Part shown: in pieces, positions 28,644 through 39,134 of the stretch | Layout of the letters: every line of letters begins with the position of its first letter | Numbering within the stretch: the first letter of the stretch is position 1 | Assembly (NCBI GenBank): GCA_047602475.1 | Contig: JASGHE010000002.1 | Span: 1,550,001-1,614,000 of the forward strand | Source of the DNA: JAEUIE01 sp047602475 | Lineage (GTDB): Bacteria; Planctomycetota; Planctomycetia; Gemmatales; HRBIN36 | Direction of reading: 5' to 3' | Length of the DNA: 64,000 bases | Program-made: the position numbers and the translations under genes | The notes under the pieces: model-generated | Seen by the model: the letters and a program-made list of their open reading frames with translations, nothing else | Told to the model about the DNA's origin: nothing | Database searches by the model: none

Positions 28644-30558
28644 TTACTCACTTTCCGGTTCGGCTTGCAAACGCTGCCTCAAATCCTTAGGCAGGTTGTT
28701 GACCTGCTGTTGGAGTTGCTGCAGCTTGCCCAGAAGTTCCGTCGGAGGCGCGGGACCTTCCCAGCGCTGAAGTTCACTCCGAACAGCATTGATCTCAGCA
28801 TCCAGTCGATGACGCAGATAGACTTCCAGCACTTGCAGGAACCATTCTTGCGGGTTCGCCATCTCCAAGCCGTCAGCATGCAGCCTGGAGACAATCTCGA
28901 CCAGCCTCGGTTCATCGTTCAGTCGTTCACGTAATATGTCGATGGAGACAGCGCCTTGTTCGTGGGCATCGTATAACTCCGACAACACCCGTCGGCGGTG
29001 CGGATTACTAAGCATCTCCGGTTGAACATACTGCCTGGCTTGTGCGATGAGCTTCGGCTCGACCAGTAAGATCTGGATCAATTCTCGTTCTAGTTTATCC
29101 TCCGGTGAACTGCGGGCGGCTGCTTCCGGTTTCAGCGCCATCGATTGATTGGCAGCACTACTGCGTTGTTGCTGTTCCCTGAGCAACTCGCTGTAGCGTT
29201 TGCGAACCACGGCATCGCTGATGCCACAACGCTGGGCCAGGCGAGAGAGGATCATCTCTCGCTTCACGGCCAGCTCTTCTCGGGCAAGAGCCGGCTGTCT
29301 GGCCAATACGCTGAGCACCTTCTCCATCGCCTGGCGCTGGCCTTCGACGCCGGTTCCGGCGGCGGCAAAGGCGGACGTCAGGGTGAATTCCAATGCATCC
29401 TGGGCATTCTTGAGACGGTCGAGGAACGGCACCGCTCCCTGGGCGCTCAAGAAATCACAAGGATCCATGCCGGAAGGCAACGAAGCGATGGCCAATTCCA
29501 TCTCGTTCTGGACGAATTGACCTAAGGCCCGTTCTACGCCCCCCTGACCACCCGCATCGGCATCGAACAGCAGCACCACGCGGGAGACATATCGCTTCAA
29601 TTGAGCGATATGGTTCTCGTTCAGCGCAGTCCCCAAGGTAGCCACCACATGGAGGATTCCATGTTGATGGGCCATCATGACGTCCGTGTAACCCTCGACG
29701 ACGGCCAAATACCCCGTTCGTTCCGCAGCGGAACGGGCCACGTCGAGTCCGTAGAGGTGCTGACTCTTCTTAAAAAGCGAGGAGTCAGCAGAATTATAAT
29801 ACTTGGCTGCGTCTTCTGCCGACGGACTGCCCGGAAGAAGTCGACCTCCGAAGGCGACGACCCGGCCCTGTACGTCACGAATCGGAAAGATGATTCGATC
29901 CCGAAAGCAATCATAAAGGCTACCATCCTTCCGTAACCCGCAAACTTTAAGGCTGGTAAGCAGACTGATTGACTTGCGTTCCTTCAAAGCTTGATTCGAT
30001 AACCAATCCCAGGAGTCCGGGGCGTAGCCAACCTGGTAGCGTTCCAGGTTCTCAGGGGCTAAGCCACGTTCTTCGGAGATGTAGTGCAGGGCCTTTTCAT
30101 GCTTGGCCTGAAAGAGGCTGGTGTGGAACTTTTGAGCAACCCAGTTGAGGAATCTCGTACTGGTCCTGCCTGCTGGGGCCGGTGCTGACGGACTTGGTCA
30201 GTTCGATACCCACCCGCTTGGCAAGGAATTCGAGCGCCTCACGGAAGTCGAGCCGCTCTTTCTTCATGATGAAGGTGAAGGCATCGCCACGGAGGTTGCA
30301 GGGCCAACAGACCCATGACTGCCGGTCGGGATTCACTTGGAAGCTGGGACGATGGTCTTCATGAAAGGGGCAAAGGCCCTTGTACATCCTGCCGGCCTTT
30401 TGGAGGTTGACATATGAGCCGATCAACTCGACAATGTCGCAACGCTCCTTCACCAGCTTGGCATGATCTTCAGACAAGGCTGCATCCGCATAGGGAGAGA
30501 CGAAACGCCGATCCGTGCTGCTACTTAAAGCATAGTGGATGCTGGACAGCGCAAGCAT
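28644..30558 (-). CDS. dnaG: DNA primase DnaG, frameshifted near 30149
   Basis: About 638 residues. The N-terminal zinc finger is CPFHEDHRPSF...WVCWPC. The TOPRIM domain shows VVEGYTDVMMAHQHG and LLFDADAGGQGG. The C-terminal part is the helicase-binding domain. The first frame ends early at 30097 because of an extra G near 30149; with one G removed the protein continues YEILNWVAQKFHTSLFQAKH and joins the main frame. Makes RNA primers at the replication fork. Paired with rpoD as in the classical macromolecular-synthesis operon. The first residues (LALSSIHYALSSST) are atypical and the start may lie further in. Confidence 0.9.
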
Positions 30559-30740
30559 GTGAATATCTCAGAGAAAGTAACATCCATGTGCAGTACCAGC
30601 CTGACCAATCCATGGTTGCTGAGGGCGGTGACTGCTTGGTGGGTAACCACCTGGTGACGAAAGTCATCTAAAATCAACAGAGCTGCGAACAGCCTGTTGT
30701 AGCGAAGATCAGTTTGTATCTCAATTATAAAGGGCGATCT

Positions 30741-31391
30741 ATGTTGGTCAAGAAACAGCACAGAAACGGAGCGTATAATCCCAAGGTGGCGTTGATCATG
30801 TTGTTGGGTATCGGGGCGTGCTTCCTGGGTATGTACCTTGCGAAGCCTGCCCACAACCAAGCCAAACCGCCTACACCTCCCAATCTTCAGCCTGGAGAAT
30901 CAGCCATGGTGACAGTCAGAGTCTTTAATAGCGCCGGCCAACTGACTGATCCCGTCACGATGGCCAAGGTAGTTCGCACTGAAGAAGAGTGGAAGAAGCG
31001 GCTAACTCCGGAACAGTACCGGGTCGCCCGTAACTCAGGAACTGAGCAGGCCTTCTGTGGTAACCTTCTGGATAACAAGAAGGAAGGTGCTTACACGTGC
31101 GTCTGTTGCCAGCTTCCTCTGTTCGCGTCGAATGCCAAGTTCAACTCCGGCACCGGTTGGCCCAGTTTCTTTCAGCCGATCTGCAAGGAGAATGTGACGG
31201 AGAAGTCAGACAATGCATATGGCATGGTGCGGGTAGAGATTAACTGTGCCCGCTGCGATGCACATCTGGGGCATGTCTTTGAGGATGGCCCCCGGGAAAA
31301 GACGGGGCTGAGGTTTTGCTTGAATAGCGAGTCGCTGGAGTTCACGGAACAGGCAGCCCTCGGAAAGCTGGCGGAACCATTAGCAAAATAG
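30741..31391 (+). CDS. msrB: Peptide-methionine (R)-S-oxide reductase, membrane-anchored
   Basis: 216 residues. The ATG at 30741 has AAAGGG upstream. A hydrophobic segment (VALIMLLGIGACFLGMYLA) at about residues 17-35 precedes a Pro-rich spacer, so the enzyme faces the periplasm. The MsrB domain starts near residue 80. It shows zinc pairs CVCC and CARC, the GTGWPSFFQP block and the catalytic Cys in LRFCLNSESL. It reduces oxidised methionine in exported proteins. Shares a bidirectional terminator with the convergent tricorn gene. Confidence 0.9.
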   Translation: MLVKKQHRNGAYNPKVALIMLLGIGACFLGMYLAKPAHNQAKPPTPPNLQPGESAMVTVRVFNSAGQLTDPVTMAKVVRTEEEWKKRLTPEQYRVARNSGTEQAFCGNLLDNKKEGAYTCVCCQLPLFASNAKFNSGTGWPSFFQPICKENVTEKSDNAYGMVRVEINCARCDAHLGHVFEDGPREKTGLRFCLNSESLEFTEQAALGKLAEPLAK

Positions 31392-31423
31392 ACTGAGATC
31401 GATAATCCGTCTCTTAATAAAAA

Positions 31424-31455
31424 GTGCCCGACTCAGTACTGAGCCGGGCTCTTTT
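31424..31455. terminator. Bidirectional terminator between msrB and the tricorn protease gene
   Basis: GCCCG-A-CTCAG (31426-31436) pairs with CTGAG-C-CGGGC (31439-31449) with one mismatch. TTTT follows on the plus strand, and an A-run on the other side gives TTTTT on the minus strand. Confidence 0.8.
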
Positions 31456-31462
31456 CATTTGT

Positions 31463-34400
31463 TTACTTCCCTTCCGCCTTATCCTTCACCTTCGGATCAT
31501 AGTAATTAGGAAAAGTCGGCTTGGCTGGATGAACGACGGGGTTCCGTTTCAGTTCATAGAGCACGATCTCGATAGCCTTTTCGAGCTGCGGGTCTTTGCC
31601 GAGGCGAACCTGCTTGGGATCGAACTCGACTTCGACATCGGGAGCGACGCCACGGTTCTCGACTTCCCATTTGCCGGAGGGGAACCAGATTCCCCAGCGT
31701 GGGGCAGTGACAGCGCCGCCATCGATCAGTGAGGGGTAACCATCGATACCGACGAGGCCACCCCAGGTGCGCTTGCCGACGAGTTGGCCGAGGCCCGATT
31801 GCTTGAAGGTGTAGGGCAAATAGTCACCACCGGAACCGGCTTGCTCGTTGATCAGCATCACCTTGGGGCCAGGGATCGCTGAGGTGGGGAATGCCTGGAC
31901 ATCACCCTCACGAGACGTGGCGTAATTCCGAATAGGCTGTCGTAGATAATCGATGACATGATCAGCCAGCAAGCCACCACCGTTGAAGCGTTCATCGACG
32001 ATGACTCCATCTCGCCCGGCCTGGGCGAAGAAGTAGCGATTGAATCGGACGTAGCCCTGGTTGGCTGTGTCGGGCAAGTATACGTAGGCCACCTTGCCGC
32101 CAGTCAACTTGTCGACAGCCCGTCGATTGCCGTCAACCCAGGCGAGGTTGCGGAGCGCTCGTTCGCTGCCAACCGGCACGACGGTGACCTCCCGGCTGTC
32201 TTTACCATCCGCTGAGGGGCCAACCTTGAGGATCGTTTGCTTGCCGGCGAGTCCTTCAAAGGGTTGATAGACCTCATCCTCGCCTCGCAACTCTTTGCCG
32301 TTGATGGCCAACAGGTATTCACCTTCTTTGACGCCTGCGCCTGGCTGAGTCAACGGTGCCCGCAGCTTGGGGTTCCAACTCTCGCCACGGTAGACTTTGA
32401 CGATGCGGTGTCGGCCATTCTCTACCTGGTAGTCTGCACCCAGCAGACCGCCCTTGCGGCTCTCGGCCTTCGGGAAGTCGCCGCCTGAGAGATAGACGTG
32501 CTGAAGACTGAGTCCTGCAAGCAATTCATCAAGCAGGTAGTTGAGATCATGTCGATCGCCGATGCCTGCCAGGTACTTCTCGTGCTTATCCCATGCAGCT
32601 TTCAGATCATAGCCATGGAAGTTGGGATCGTAGAGGAAGTCCCGTTCAATGCGATAGACCTCACGGTAGATTTGCTTCCATTCGGCTGGTGGATCGATAC
32701 GTAATTCCAATGCGTCGAGCTTCAACGCACCGTCCCCTGGCTTGGCAGGAGAAGCAGAGCTGACGATGAACCAGTCTTCTCCCTGACGATAGAGAAGCTT
32801 TTCGCCATCGTTTGAGATCGCTGTCTGTGAGGCTCCTTCGGTGAGCTTCTCCGCCTTTCGTTTGGCCATCTCGAATCGATGAATGGTGGTGGGTGGTATT
32901 GGATCAGCAGTGTCATCAAGGCTGGGGACGGCTGGGCCTTCGAGGAGATAGATCACTCCAGTCTTGCCGGCCAGCAGGCCCAGGTAGTTCTTCGGCGAGC
33001 CGGGCAACGCCAGAGTTCGTTGATCAAGGTCTTCAATATCGACTTTTACCTTGGGCGGGCCTTTGTCCTCGTCTTTCTTTTCCTTGGCTGCTTCCTTCTT
33101 CTCTTTCTCATCATCGCTCTGTGGAGCAAGTGGTGAAGGTTCATCCTTGCTGAGTACCGCCACATAGGCGCTGCGGGTCACCGGCCTGTTGAGAATGGAC
33201 ATGCCGGAACCGACAGCCGGCCCGATGTCGGTGCTGGCTGTGAAATAGAGGTACTTTCCATTGGCATCGAATGCGGGGAAGCGGGCATCGCTCATGCCAT
33301 CGGTCACTTGATGCGCCTTGCTTGTCTCGGTGGAGTAGAGGAAGACGGCGTTGAGATAATTCTTCAGTCCTCGGGAGTATGTGAGCCACTTGCTGTCGGG
33401 CGACCAGGTTGCTGTCATGGGTTCGTCGTCGTAGACGCCGGTATCGACTTTGGTGGATTTGCCGGATTCCAGATCGACATACCACAAGTTCAGCCGTTTG
33501 TCGGCGTAGGCAATGCGCTTGCCATCAGGCGACCAGTTCGGGTTGTAAAAGAAGGAAGGCACGTCGCCGAGCTTGATCTTCTTCACTTCACCTCGCCCAT
33601 CCTGAGGACGGATGTGCAACTGATATTCACCAGACTCATCGGAGAAATAGGCGATGGACTTACCATCGGGAGACCACTTGGGATCACGCTCGGCGGTGCC
33701 TGGGGAGTTCGTCAGGTTGCGGATGTCCCCTTTTTCAGCAGGCACGGTGAGCACTTCACCACGAGCTTCAAAGACTGCACGAGTACCGGTAGGCGACAGG
33801 CCGGCCTTTTGGATCGACTTGGCCACCTTCTCTATCCTGGCACGCACACCGGGAAGATCGGCTGCTACTCGAACGGAGACAGGTTGGGACTTCTGCGTTT
33901 TGAGATCAAAGACGTTGATCGTGCCAAAGCGGTCGTAGACGATGGCATCACCACAGGCGGAAGCGGACTTGATGTCTGACTCGCCAGGTTCGAGAATACG
34001 CTTCACTTCTTTAGTGGCTGGGTTATAGGTAAATAATGTGGTTCCCCCATCACGGTCTGAAAGGAAGTAGACCAGGTCGCCGACCCACATGGGGTTGAAG
34101 TCGTTTGAGTTTGTTCGGGGAACCATGGTGATCGAAGAATCGGACAAGTCTGCGATCCAGATGGGTGAAGCAGTGCCGCCACGATAATTTCGTACAGGGC
34201 GGAAGGCACCAGGGAACTGAGGCTTGTTCGAAAGGGGAACGTAGGCGATACGCTTGCCAGCGGGAGAAAGTGAGCCGTCCTCGGCTTGGGGTAGCGGTAG
34301 TTCAACAGGCTGCCCGCCAGTTACCGGAACGCTGAACAGACGCAGGAACCGGGCGTAACTGTTGCGGGGAGAACGGAAGATCACGGACTTGCCATCGGGT

Positions 34401-34736
34401 GTCCAACCGACTGGAACATCGGGATCGGGGTGGTGCGTCAATCGACGGGGCACGCCACCCGTAGCGGGAACGACATAGACATCCAGGTTGCCTTCATAGT
34501 CGCCTGCAAAGGCGATCTGTTCGCCATCGGGAGAGAATATGGGATAGCTTTCCAGGCCGACACCAGCAGTTAGCCGACGGGCATCGCCCCCTGCACGATC
34601 AACAAGCCAGATATCACCGGCGTAGACGAAGGCGATCTGTTTTTGCGCTGATAGTGGGCCGCTGTAGAAGGACCGGGGCGTCGTCAGCATGAGCAAGCAA
34701 GGGAAAAAGCAAGAAGGCCAGAAGCGTGTATCGCAT
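31463..34736 (-). CDS. Tricorn-type protease (S41) with beta-propeller and PDZ domains, frameshifted near 34642
   Basis: About 1,090 residues. The signal peptide MRYTLLAFLLFPLLAHA starts at 34736. One extra A in the run near 34642 separates it from the main frame, which resumes AKQIAFVYAGDIWLV. WD40/PD40-like repeats (YPIFSPDGEQIAFAGD, PKWSPDGKSIAYFSDESG) fill the first 600 residues. A C1 helical region, a PDZ domain (KEGEYLLAINGKELRG) and the S41 core follow. The catalytic Ser is in NEQAGSGGDYLP and a GFNGGG-like DERFNGGG precedes it. It probably degrades peptides in the periplasm. Confidence 0.88.
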
Positions 34737-35202
34737 CGTTCACTCTCGTGAGGAGGGGGAGCACATGACTGGGTAGTACATCCATTACCTAACATATTAA
34801 GACTCTTGATAAGCAGACAATGTTTCATGGAAGGTCTTGAAGATCAGAAGTATCCGCTCATGCTTTAATCATTTTCAGAGAGTTTTCTTAGAATCCTGTG
34901 CCCGAAGTCGCTCAGTGATGTGTAGCGCAGTTGAGCCGGTGAGGAGCAAGATGCCAGAGAGTCACGCTTGGCCGGTGATGCCGTCGATTCCATTCGGAAG
35001 GATGATAGGCCCTGCCTGCACGGTTTCCCGGATCGAAGGCAATTGTTCCGTTCGCCTTTTGCCCCCGGTTGGTTCGATGATGGGTGTGGGTTCATGGACG
35101 ACCGGCCGACCCTGGCACACAGCGAGAGTTGCTGCGTTTGACCAATCAGGGCGGTAGACGGCGACCAGACATTCGTCGCACACACCCGCATCGGAGGATG
35201 CC
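34737..35202. other. 466-base divergent intergenic region
   Basis: Lies between the tricorn gene and the BON-domain gene. It must hold both promoters. I see no credible gene, no strong hairpin and no repeat shared with the rest of the window. GGAGG at about 35194 serves the BON gene start. Confidence 0.45.
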
Positions 35203-35865
35203 ATGCTCAAGAAGTTCATTCTGGCATTGTCTGTGCTGGCCGCCCTGGCAACCGGGTCAGCCTTCGCACAAGACAACAGCGCCAACCAGCAGCTTGCCAC
35301 CAGCGTGGCACGCAAGCTCAGCGGTTCCGGCAAGCTGAACCAGTACCAGCTGGATATCATTGTCAATGGCAGCACGGTGGAACTCACCGGCACCGTCAGT
35401 GATATGGCACAAGTCATGGAAGCTGATCGCCTGGCCCATGAAGTGGCAGGTATCAAGTTGGTTTCCAACAAGCTCGTCGTTCGTGGAGCGATCCACCAGT
35501 CAGCCGCCCAAGAGCAGATGCCTGCTCCCGGCCAGGCTCCTGCCGGTGGCGCACCAGTCAACCCTTGGGCAGCCAACGAACCAGTCCCCAGCTTCAGCGC
35601 AGGCATGGCAGGCCCTGGCTTCCAGCAGCCAGCTCCTCCGCTGCCTCCGTACGCTTGGCCGACCTACGCTCCTTACAACAACTTCAGCCGAGTTGGGTAC
35701 CCGAACTGCTACCCTGCTGACGCCATGCCGTTCATCGGGCCGTTCAATCCATTCCCCCGTGCTCCTTTGGGCTGGCGGAATGCGACGATCAGCTTTGACG
35801 ATGGCTTCTGGTACCTCAGCAGCCATGCCGGCAACCGCGATTGGTGGCAAGTTCGCTACTGGTAG
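35203..35865 (+). CDS. Secreted BON-domain protein
   Basis: 220 residues. Signal peptide FILALSVLAALATGSAFAQ. A single BON domain at about residues 28-98 (LDIIVNGSTVELTGTVSDMAQVMEADRLAHEVAGIKLVSNKLVV) has the alpha/beta pattern that binds phospholipid or attaches proteins to the outer membrane. The C-terminal half is rich in Pro, Gly and aromatic residues and ends in WWQVRYW. Strong site GGAGG lies before the ATG. Role inferred: envelope integrity. Confidence 0.8.
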   Translation: MLKKFILALSVLAALATGSAFAQDNSANQQLATSVARKLSGSGKLNQYQLDIIVNGSTVELTGTVSDMAQVMEADRLAHEVAGIKLVSNKLVVRGAIHQSAAQEQMPAPGQAPAGGAPVNPWAANEPVPSFSAGMAGPGFQQPAPPLPPYAWPTYAPYNNFSRVGYPNCYPADAMPFIGPFNPFPRAPLGWRNATISFDDGFWYLSSHAGNRDWWQVRYW

Positions 35866-35910
35866 TCTTCCAGTAGGGTGTTGAGAGTGAAGAGTTGAGA
35901 GATTAAATAC

Positions 35911-35946
35911 CAAGCCGCCTGGACATGCTCCTGGCGGCTTGTTTCG
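35911..35946 (+). terminator. Terminator of the BON-domain gene
   Basis: CAAGCCGCC (35911-35919) pairs with GGCGGCTTG (35933-35941), followed by TTTCG. It starts 46 bases after the stop. Confidence 0.8.
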
Positions 35947-35974
35947 TGTGATGAATGAATCAGGAAGAATCGGA

Positions 35975-36973
35975 TTACAGCTTCTGATCCAGTACTCGAG
36001 TATCTTGTTTCTTTCTTTGGTAACCCCAGACGCCGCCGGCGATGATGACTACGCCGATTAATGACATGGTCATCGGTTCCGGTACTGCTCGCACGCCGAG
36101 AGCGTTCACGAGTTGCTGAACGTGAGCCCTGGCAGCATTGCTGTTTTCACCATCAAAACCACTGTAGGCGAATTCCCGAGGCCCGATGCGGTCCTGATTA
36201 GGCAGATCGATGGCACCTGTCCCCATAATGGGTGGCAGTCCCGTGGGGGTGACTGAGCCGGCCTTATTCAGGTGAGATAGAGACAAGGTATGCCCGATTT
36301 CATGAGCGAGAGTGCCAGCCAAGGCATAGGTGGAAAAGGTGAGATTGCCGGAGGTTAGAGCGTTCGAGGGGGTCAGGCTGCCGATCCCCTGGATATTGTT
36401 GGCGAAGACCGAACAAACGATGGCATGATTAGCGACACTCCCCGGATGAGTGCCGGTGCTGGTGCGCACAGCACTGCCCTGTGCGACGCCGAGCGCGCTG
36501 ATGCTGGGGCCGGAAACACCTGTACCGATCTGGGCGTAGTAGTATTCGGTCGCTCCGTTGGAGGGTGGCTGGCCAATAGTCCCCTGAACAAAATCGATGC
36601 GAAGCTGAGTGTTGATGGGAATAGGGCTGCGGCTATCGACATTATTGGTTGGCAGGCCGTAGTAGATATTCCTTACTTCGTTCGTTATGGAAGCAGTCAA
36701 CGTGGCGAAGTTGGCAGCGTCATTGGGGAAGCCGAACGCGCTGAAGTTGAACGTGCTGATGGTGTCGCCGGTGATGGCCGTAGTATTGGGCGAACCGGAG
36801 GGTTTGAAATCGAGAACGATAGTGAGATCAGCGGCTGTCAGACATAACGTCAGAAGCAGTAGGCAAGAACAGGTCAAAAACGAAGCGACAAGTGAACGAC
36901 GAAAGCTCTGAAACAGCACAGCAGACTCCGATGAATGGACGAAGCCGATCCATCGGCGCACGAAATGAACCAC
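35975..36973 (-). CDS. Metzincin-type zinc metalloprotease with PEP-CTERM tail
   Basis: 332 residues with a GTG start. An export signal (SFLTCSCLLLLTLCLTAA) lies at about residues 31-48. The zinc site HEIGHTLSLSH matches HExxHxxGxxH except that Ser stands where Gly is usual, and PPIMGT downstream fits the Met-turn. The end is VPEPMTMSLIGVVIIAGGVW plus GYQRKKQ, a PEP-CTERM signal. A secreted, sorted protease is the best reading. The start is uncertain because the region before the signal is long and no clear binding site is present. Confidence 0.75.
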   Translation of the reverse strand: MVHFVRRWIGFVHSSESAVLFQSFRRSLVASFLTCSCLLLLTLCLTAADLTIVLDFKPSGSPNTTAITGDTISTFNFSAFGFPNDAANFATLTASITNEVRNIYYGLPTNNVDSRSPIPINTQLRIDFVQGTIGQPPSNGATEYYYAQIGTGVSGPSISALGVAQGSAVRTSTGTHPGSVANHAIVCSVFANNIQGIGSLTPSNALTSGNLTFSTYALAGTLAHEIGHTLSLSHLNKAGSVTPTGLPPIMGTGAIDLPNQDRIGPREFAYSGFDGENSNAARAHVQQLVNALGVRAVPEPMTMSLIGVVIIAGGVWGYQRKKQDTRVLDQKL

Positions 36974-37065
36974 AAAAAACTCTAACTTATGATGTGGGCT
37001 ATTTCAATGAAAATGACCAAGCTGTGTCGTCTATTTGAAAAATAGTGGTGAGTTGAACAAGCAGA

Positions 37066-37096
37066 CAAGCCGTCAGGAGGTACTCCTGACGGCTTG
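37066..37096 (-). terminator. Terminator of the acyl-CoA dehydrogenase gene
   Basis: CAAGCCGTCAGGAG (37066-37079) pairs perfectly with 37083-37096 across the three-base loop GTA. It lies 18 bases beyond the stop. The T-run is weak. Confidence 0.75.
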
Positions 37097-37114
37097 TACA
37101 GTTAGCCCGTTGAA

Positions 37115-38896
37115 TTAGTGCTTCCCGTTCGTCACCGCGGGCTTGTACTGATCCAGCACCAGGTTGGCAGCAACAGTAGTCGCTTCATCATCATTATCGC
37201 TTTGGCCGGCGAGGTTGGCTTTGATGCGGCGGTTGGCGACTTTCAGATAGAAGGTGCCGACGGGCAGGTGCTTGGCTGCGTCGGGGGAGTTGTTGCTCAG
37301 TTCAGAATCGAGACGGCTCAGCACGCAGGCACAGTTGAAGAGTTCGATGCAGGCGTCGGCCAGGCGTTCCTGAACATATTCTTTGTCGAGAATCTTCTTC
37401 TGGTGCTTGACCAGAGCGCCTTCGACGGCTGCGCCAAAGTCTTTCACGCGCTGCGAGAGCTCCTTGGCGTAAGGCTCCAACTGCTTGTTCTTGACCGGAA
37501 CACTCGGGTTCTTGAAGCGGCTGGCCAAGCGGTCGCCGGCGAGCTTGAAGAGGGCACCCATGCCGCTGAAGGGCGACTTGAGGGCGTTGTCGACGATCTT
37601 GCCGACGGTGCCGAAGCCATACATGGCAATGAATTGCCGCATGACATCGTTAGCCCCTTCGCCGATCTGGTTGATGCGGGCATCACGCATCATGCGTTCA
37701 TAGGGTTCATCGCTGAAGTAAGCCTTGCCGCCGAAGATCTGGATACAGTCGTTGACGGTGCGCCAGAGCGAATCGCTGGCCCAGACCTTGAGCATGGCGG
37801 TTTCGAGCATGTAGTCGCTGGAACCACTGTCAATCAGGCCGGCACAGACATAGGTGGCTGATTCGAGGGCGAACGTCTCGGCAGCCATGTTAGCCAGCTT
37901 GCGTTTGACCATCTCGAACTCGCCGAGAGTCTGTCCGAACTGCTTGCGGGTGTTGGCATGACGGGCGGCAGCGGCGACACAGACCTTTCCTGCGCCGGTG
38001 CAGGTAGCGCCAAAAGTGGTACGGCCGAAGTTGAGAATCGAGAGAGCAAGCTTGAGGCCTCGACCGGGCTTGCTGAGGATGTTCTCTTTGGGCACCCGCA
38101 TATTGGTGAACTTGAGGCGTGCCTGCATGCTGCCACGCACACCACACTTGGGCTGGCTCTTGAGAACGACCTCGAAGCCTGGCATATCGGGGGTGACGAG
38201 GAAGGCGGTGATTTCATCGCCCTTGCCATCAGCCTTGGGGGTACGGGCCATGACGGTGAGAATGTCAGCAAAGCCACCGTTGGTGATGTAGTGCTTAAAG
38301 CCGTTGATGATGTAGGCGGAACCATCGGCAGTGGGAGTAGCGGTGGTCTGCACATTGCCTGCATCGGAACCTGCTTCGGGTTCAGTGAGTGCAAAGGCGG
38401 CAATCTTCTTGCCCCTGGTGACCTTGGAGAGCCACTGGGCCTTCTGTTCTGCGTTGCCTTCGAGCACCAGGGATCGGCAACCAATGCTGTGGTGGGCGTT
38501 GACAAAGATGCTGACAGAGGCATCGTGGCCGCCGACTACTTCGAGGAGCTTGCAGTAGGCGGTCTGCGACATGCCCAGTCCGCCGAACTCGACGGGAACA
38601 GCAGCACCGAGGACGCCAACCTCGCCGAGGCCATCGATGACCGATTGGGGTATCTCGCACTTCTGGTCAATCTCGACGGAGTTGACATGCTTCTCGCAGA
38701 AGCTTTTCAGCTCAGCCGTCTTGCGTGCGATCAGATCACGTTCGTTGGCAGCGGGCTGGGGATAGGGGAAGACAATATCGGAATTAAAGAGACCAAAGAA
38801 GAGGCCTTTGGCGAAGCCGGCGACGGCGCCTTCCTTGAAAAAGAGTTCTTCAGCCTGGGCATATTGTGCTTCACGCTGTTGGGCAGTCAGAGCCAT
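37115..38896 (-). CDS. Acyl-CoA dehydrogenase with long C-terminal extension
   Basis: 593 residues from the ATG at 38896, where GAAGGA lies 6 bases upstream. The flavin-dependent core is clear: AFALTEPEAGSD, the substrate/flavin loop, and the closing block IQIFGGKAYFSDEPYERMMRDARINQIGEGAND. About 150 extra residues follow the core, as in very-long-chain and ACAD9-type enzymes. It oxidises acyl-CoA in fatty-acid breakdown. No electron-transfer flavoprotein or hydratase gene adjoins it. Confidence 0.9.
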   Translation of the reverse strand: MALTAQQREAQYAQAEELFFKEGAVAGFAKGLFFGLFNSDIVFPYPQPAANERDLIARKTAELKSFCEKHVNSVEIDQKCEIPQSVIDGLGEVGVLGAAVPVEFGGLGMSQTAYCKLLEVVGGHDASVSIFVNAHHSIGCRSLVLEGNAEQKAQWLSKVTRGKKIAAFALTEPEAGSDAGNVQTTATPTADGSAYIINGFKHYITNGGFADILTVMARTPKADGKGDEITAFLVTPDMPGFEVVLKSQPKCGVRGSMQARLKFTNMRVPKENILSKPGRGLKLALSILNFGRTTFGATCTGAGKVCVAAAARHANTRKQFGQTLGEFEMVKRKLANMAAETFALESATYVCAGLIDSGSSDYMLETAMLKVWASDSLWRTVNDCIQIFGGKAYFSDEPYERMMRDARINQIGEGANDVMRQFIAMYGFGTVGKIVDNALKSPFSGMGALFKLAGDRLASRFKNPSVPVKNKQLEPYAKELSQRVKDFGAAVEGALVKHQKKILDKEYVQERLADACIELFNCACVLSRLDSELSNNSPDAAKHLPVGTFYLKVANRRIKANLAGQSDNDDEATTVAANLVLDQYKPAVTNGKH

Positions 38897-39134
38897 GACA
38901 AGTCCTTCAAGACGGGAGAGGGAGAGATGAAGAATCGACTGTAATTCTATTGTTCGCTGTAAAACGGGGAGGGGGATTCGGGCGAGTTCATGACAGTCTT
39001 TCAAAATGCCATCTTGAACCAGTATTTCTGACCGCTTCTGTTACTCAATGGCAATTACCACCTGGATTCCCTCATTGTGATGCCCACTGTTTTGTGGTGC
39101 TTATCAGCTTCGAACATCATGAAAGGTGTAGATC

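Noticed and set aside
34837..35202. Small protein genes in the gap before the BON gene
   Set aside because: Open frames there have no start site, no domain and poor codon pattern.
37958..38944. A long plus-strand open frame opposite the acyl-CoA dehydrogenase
   Set aside because: No homology pattern and fully antisense to a real gene.
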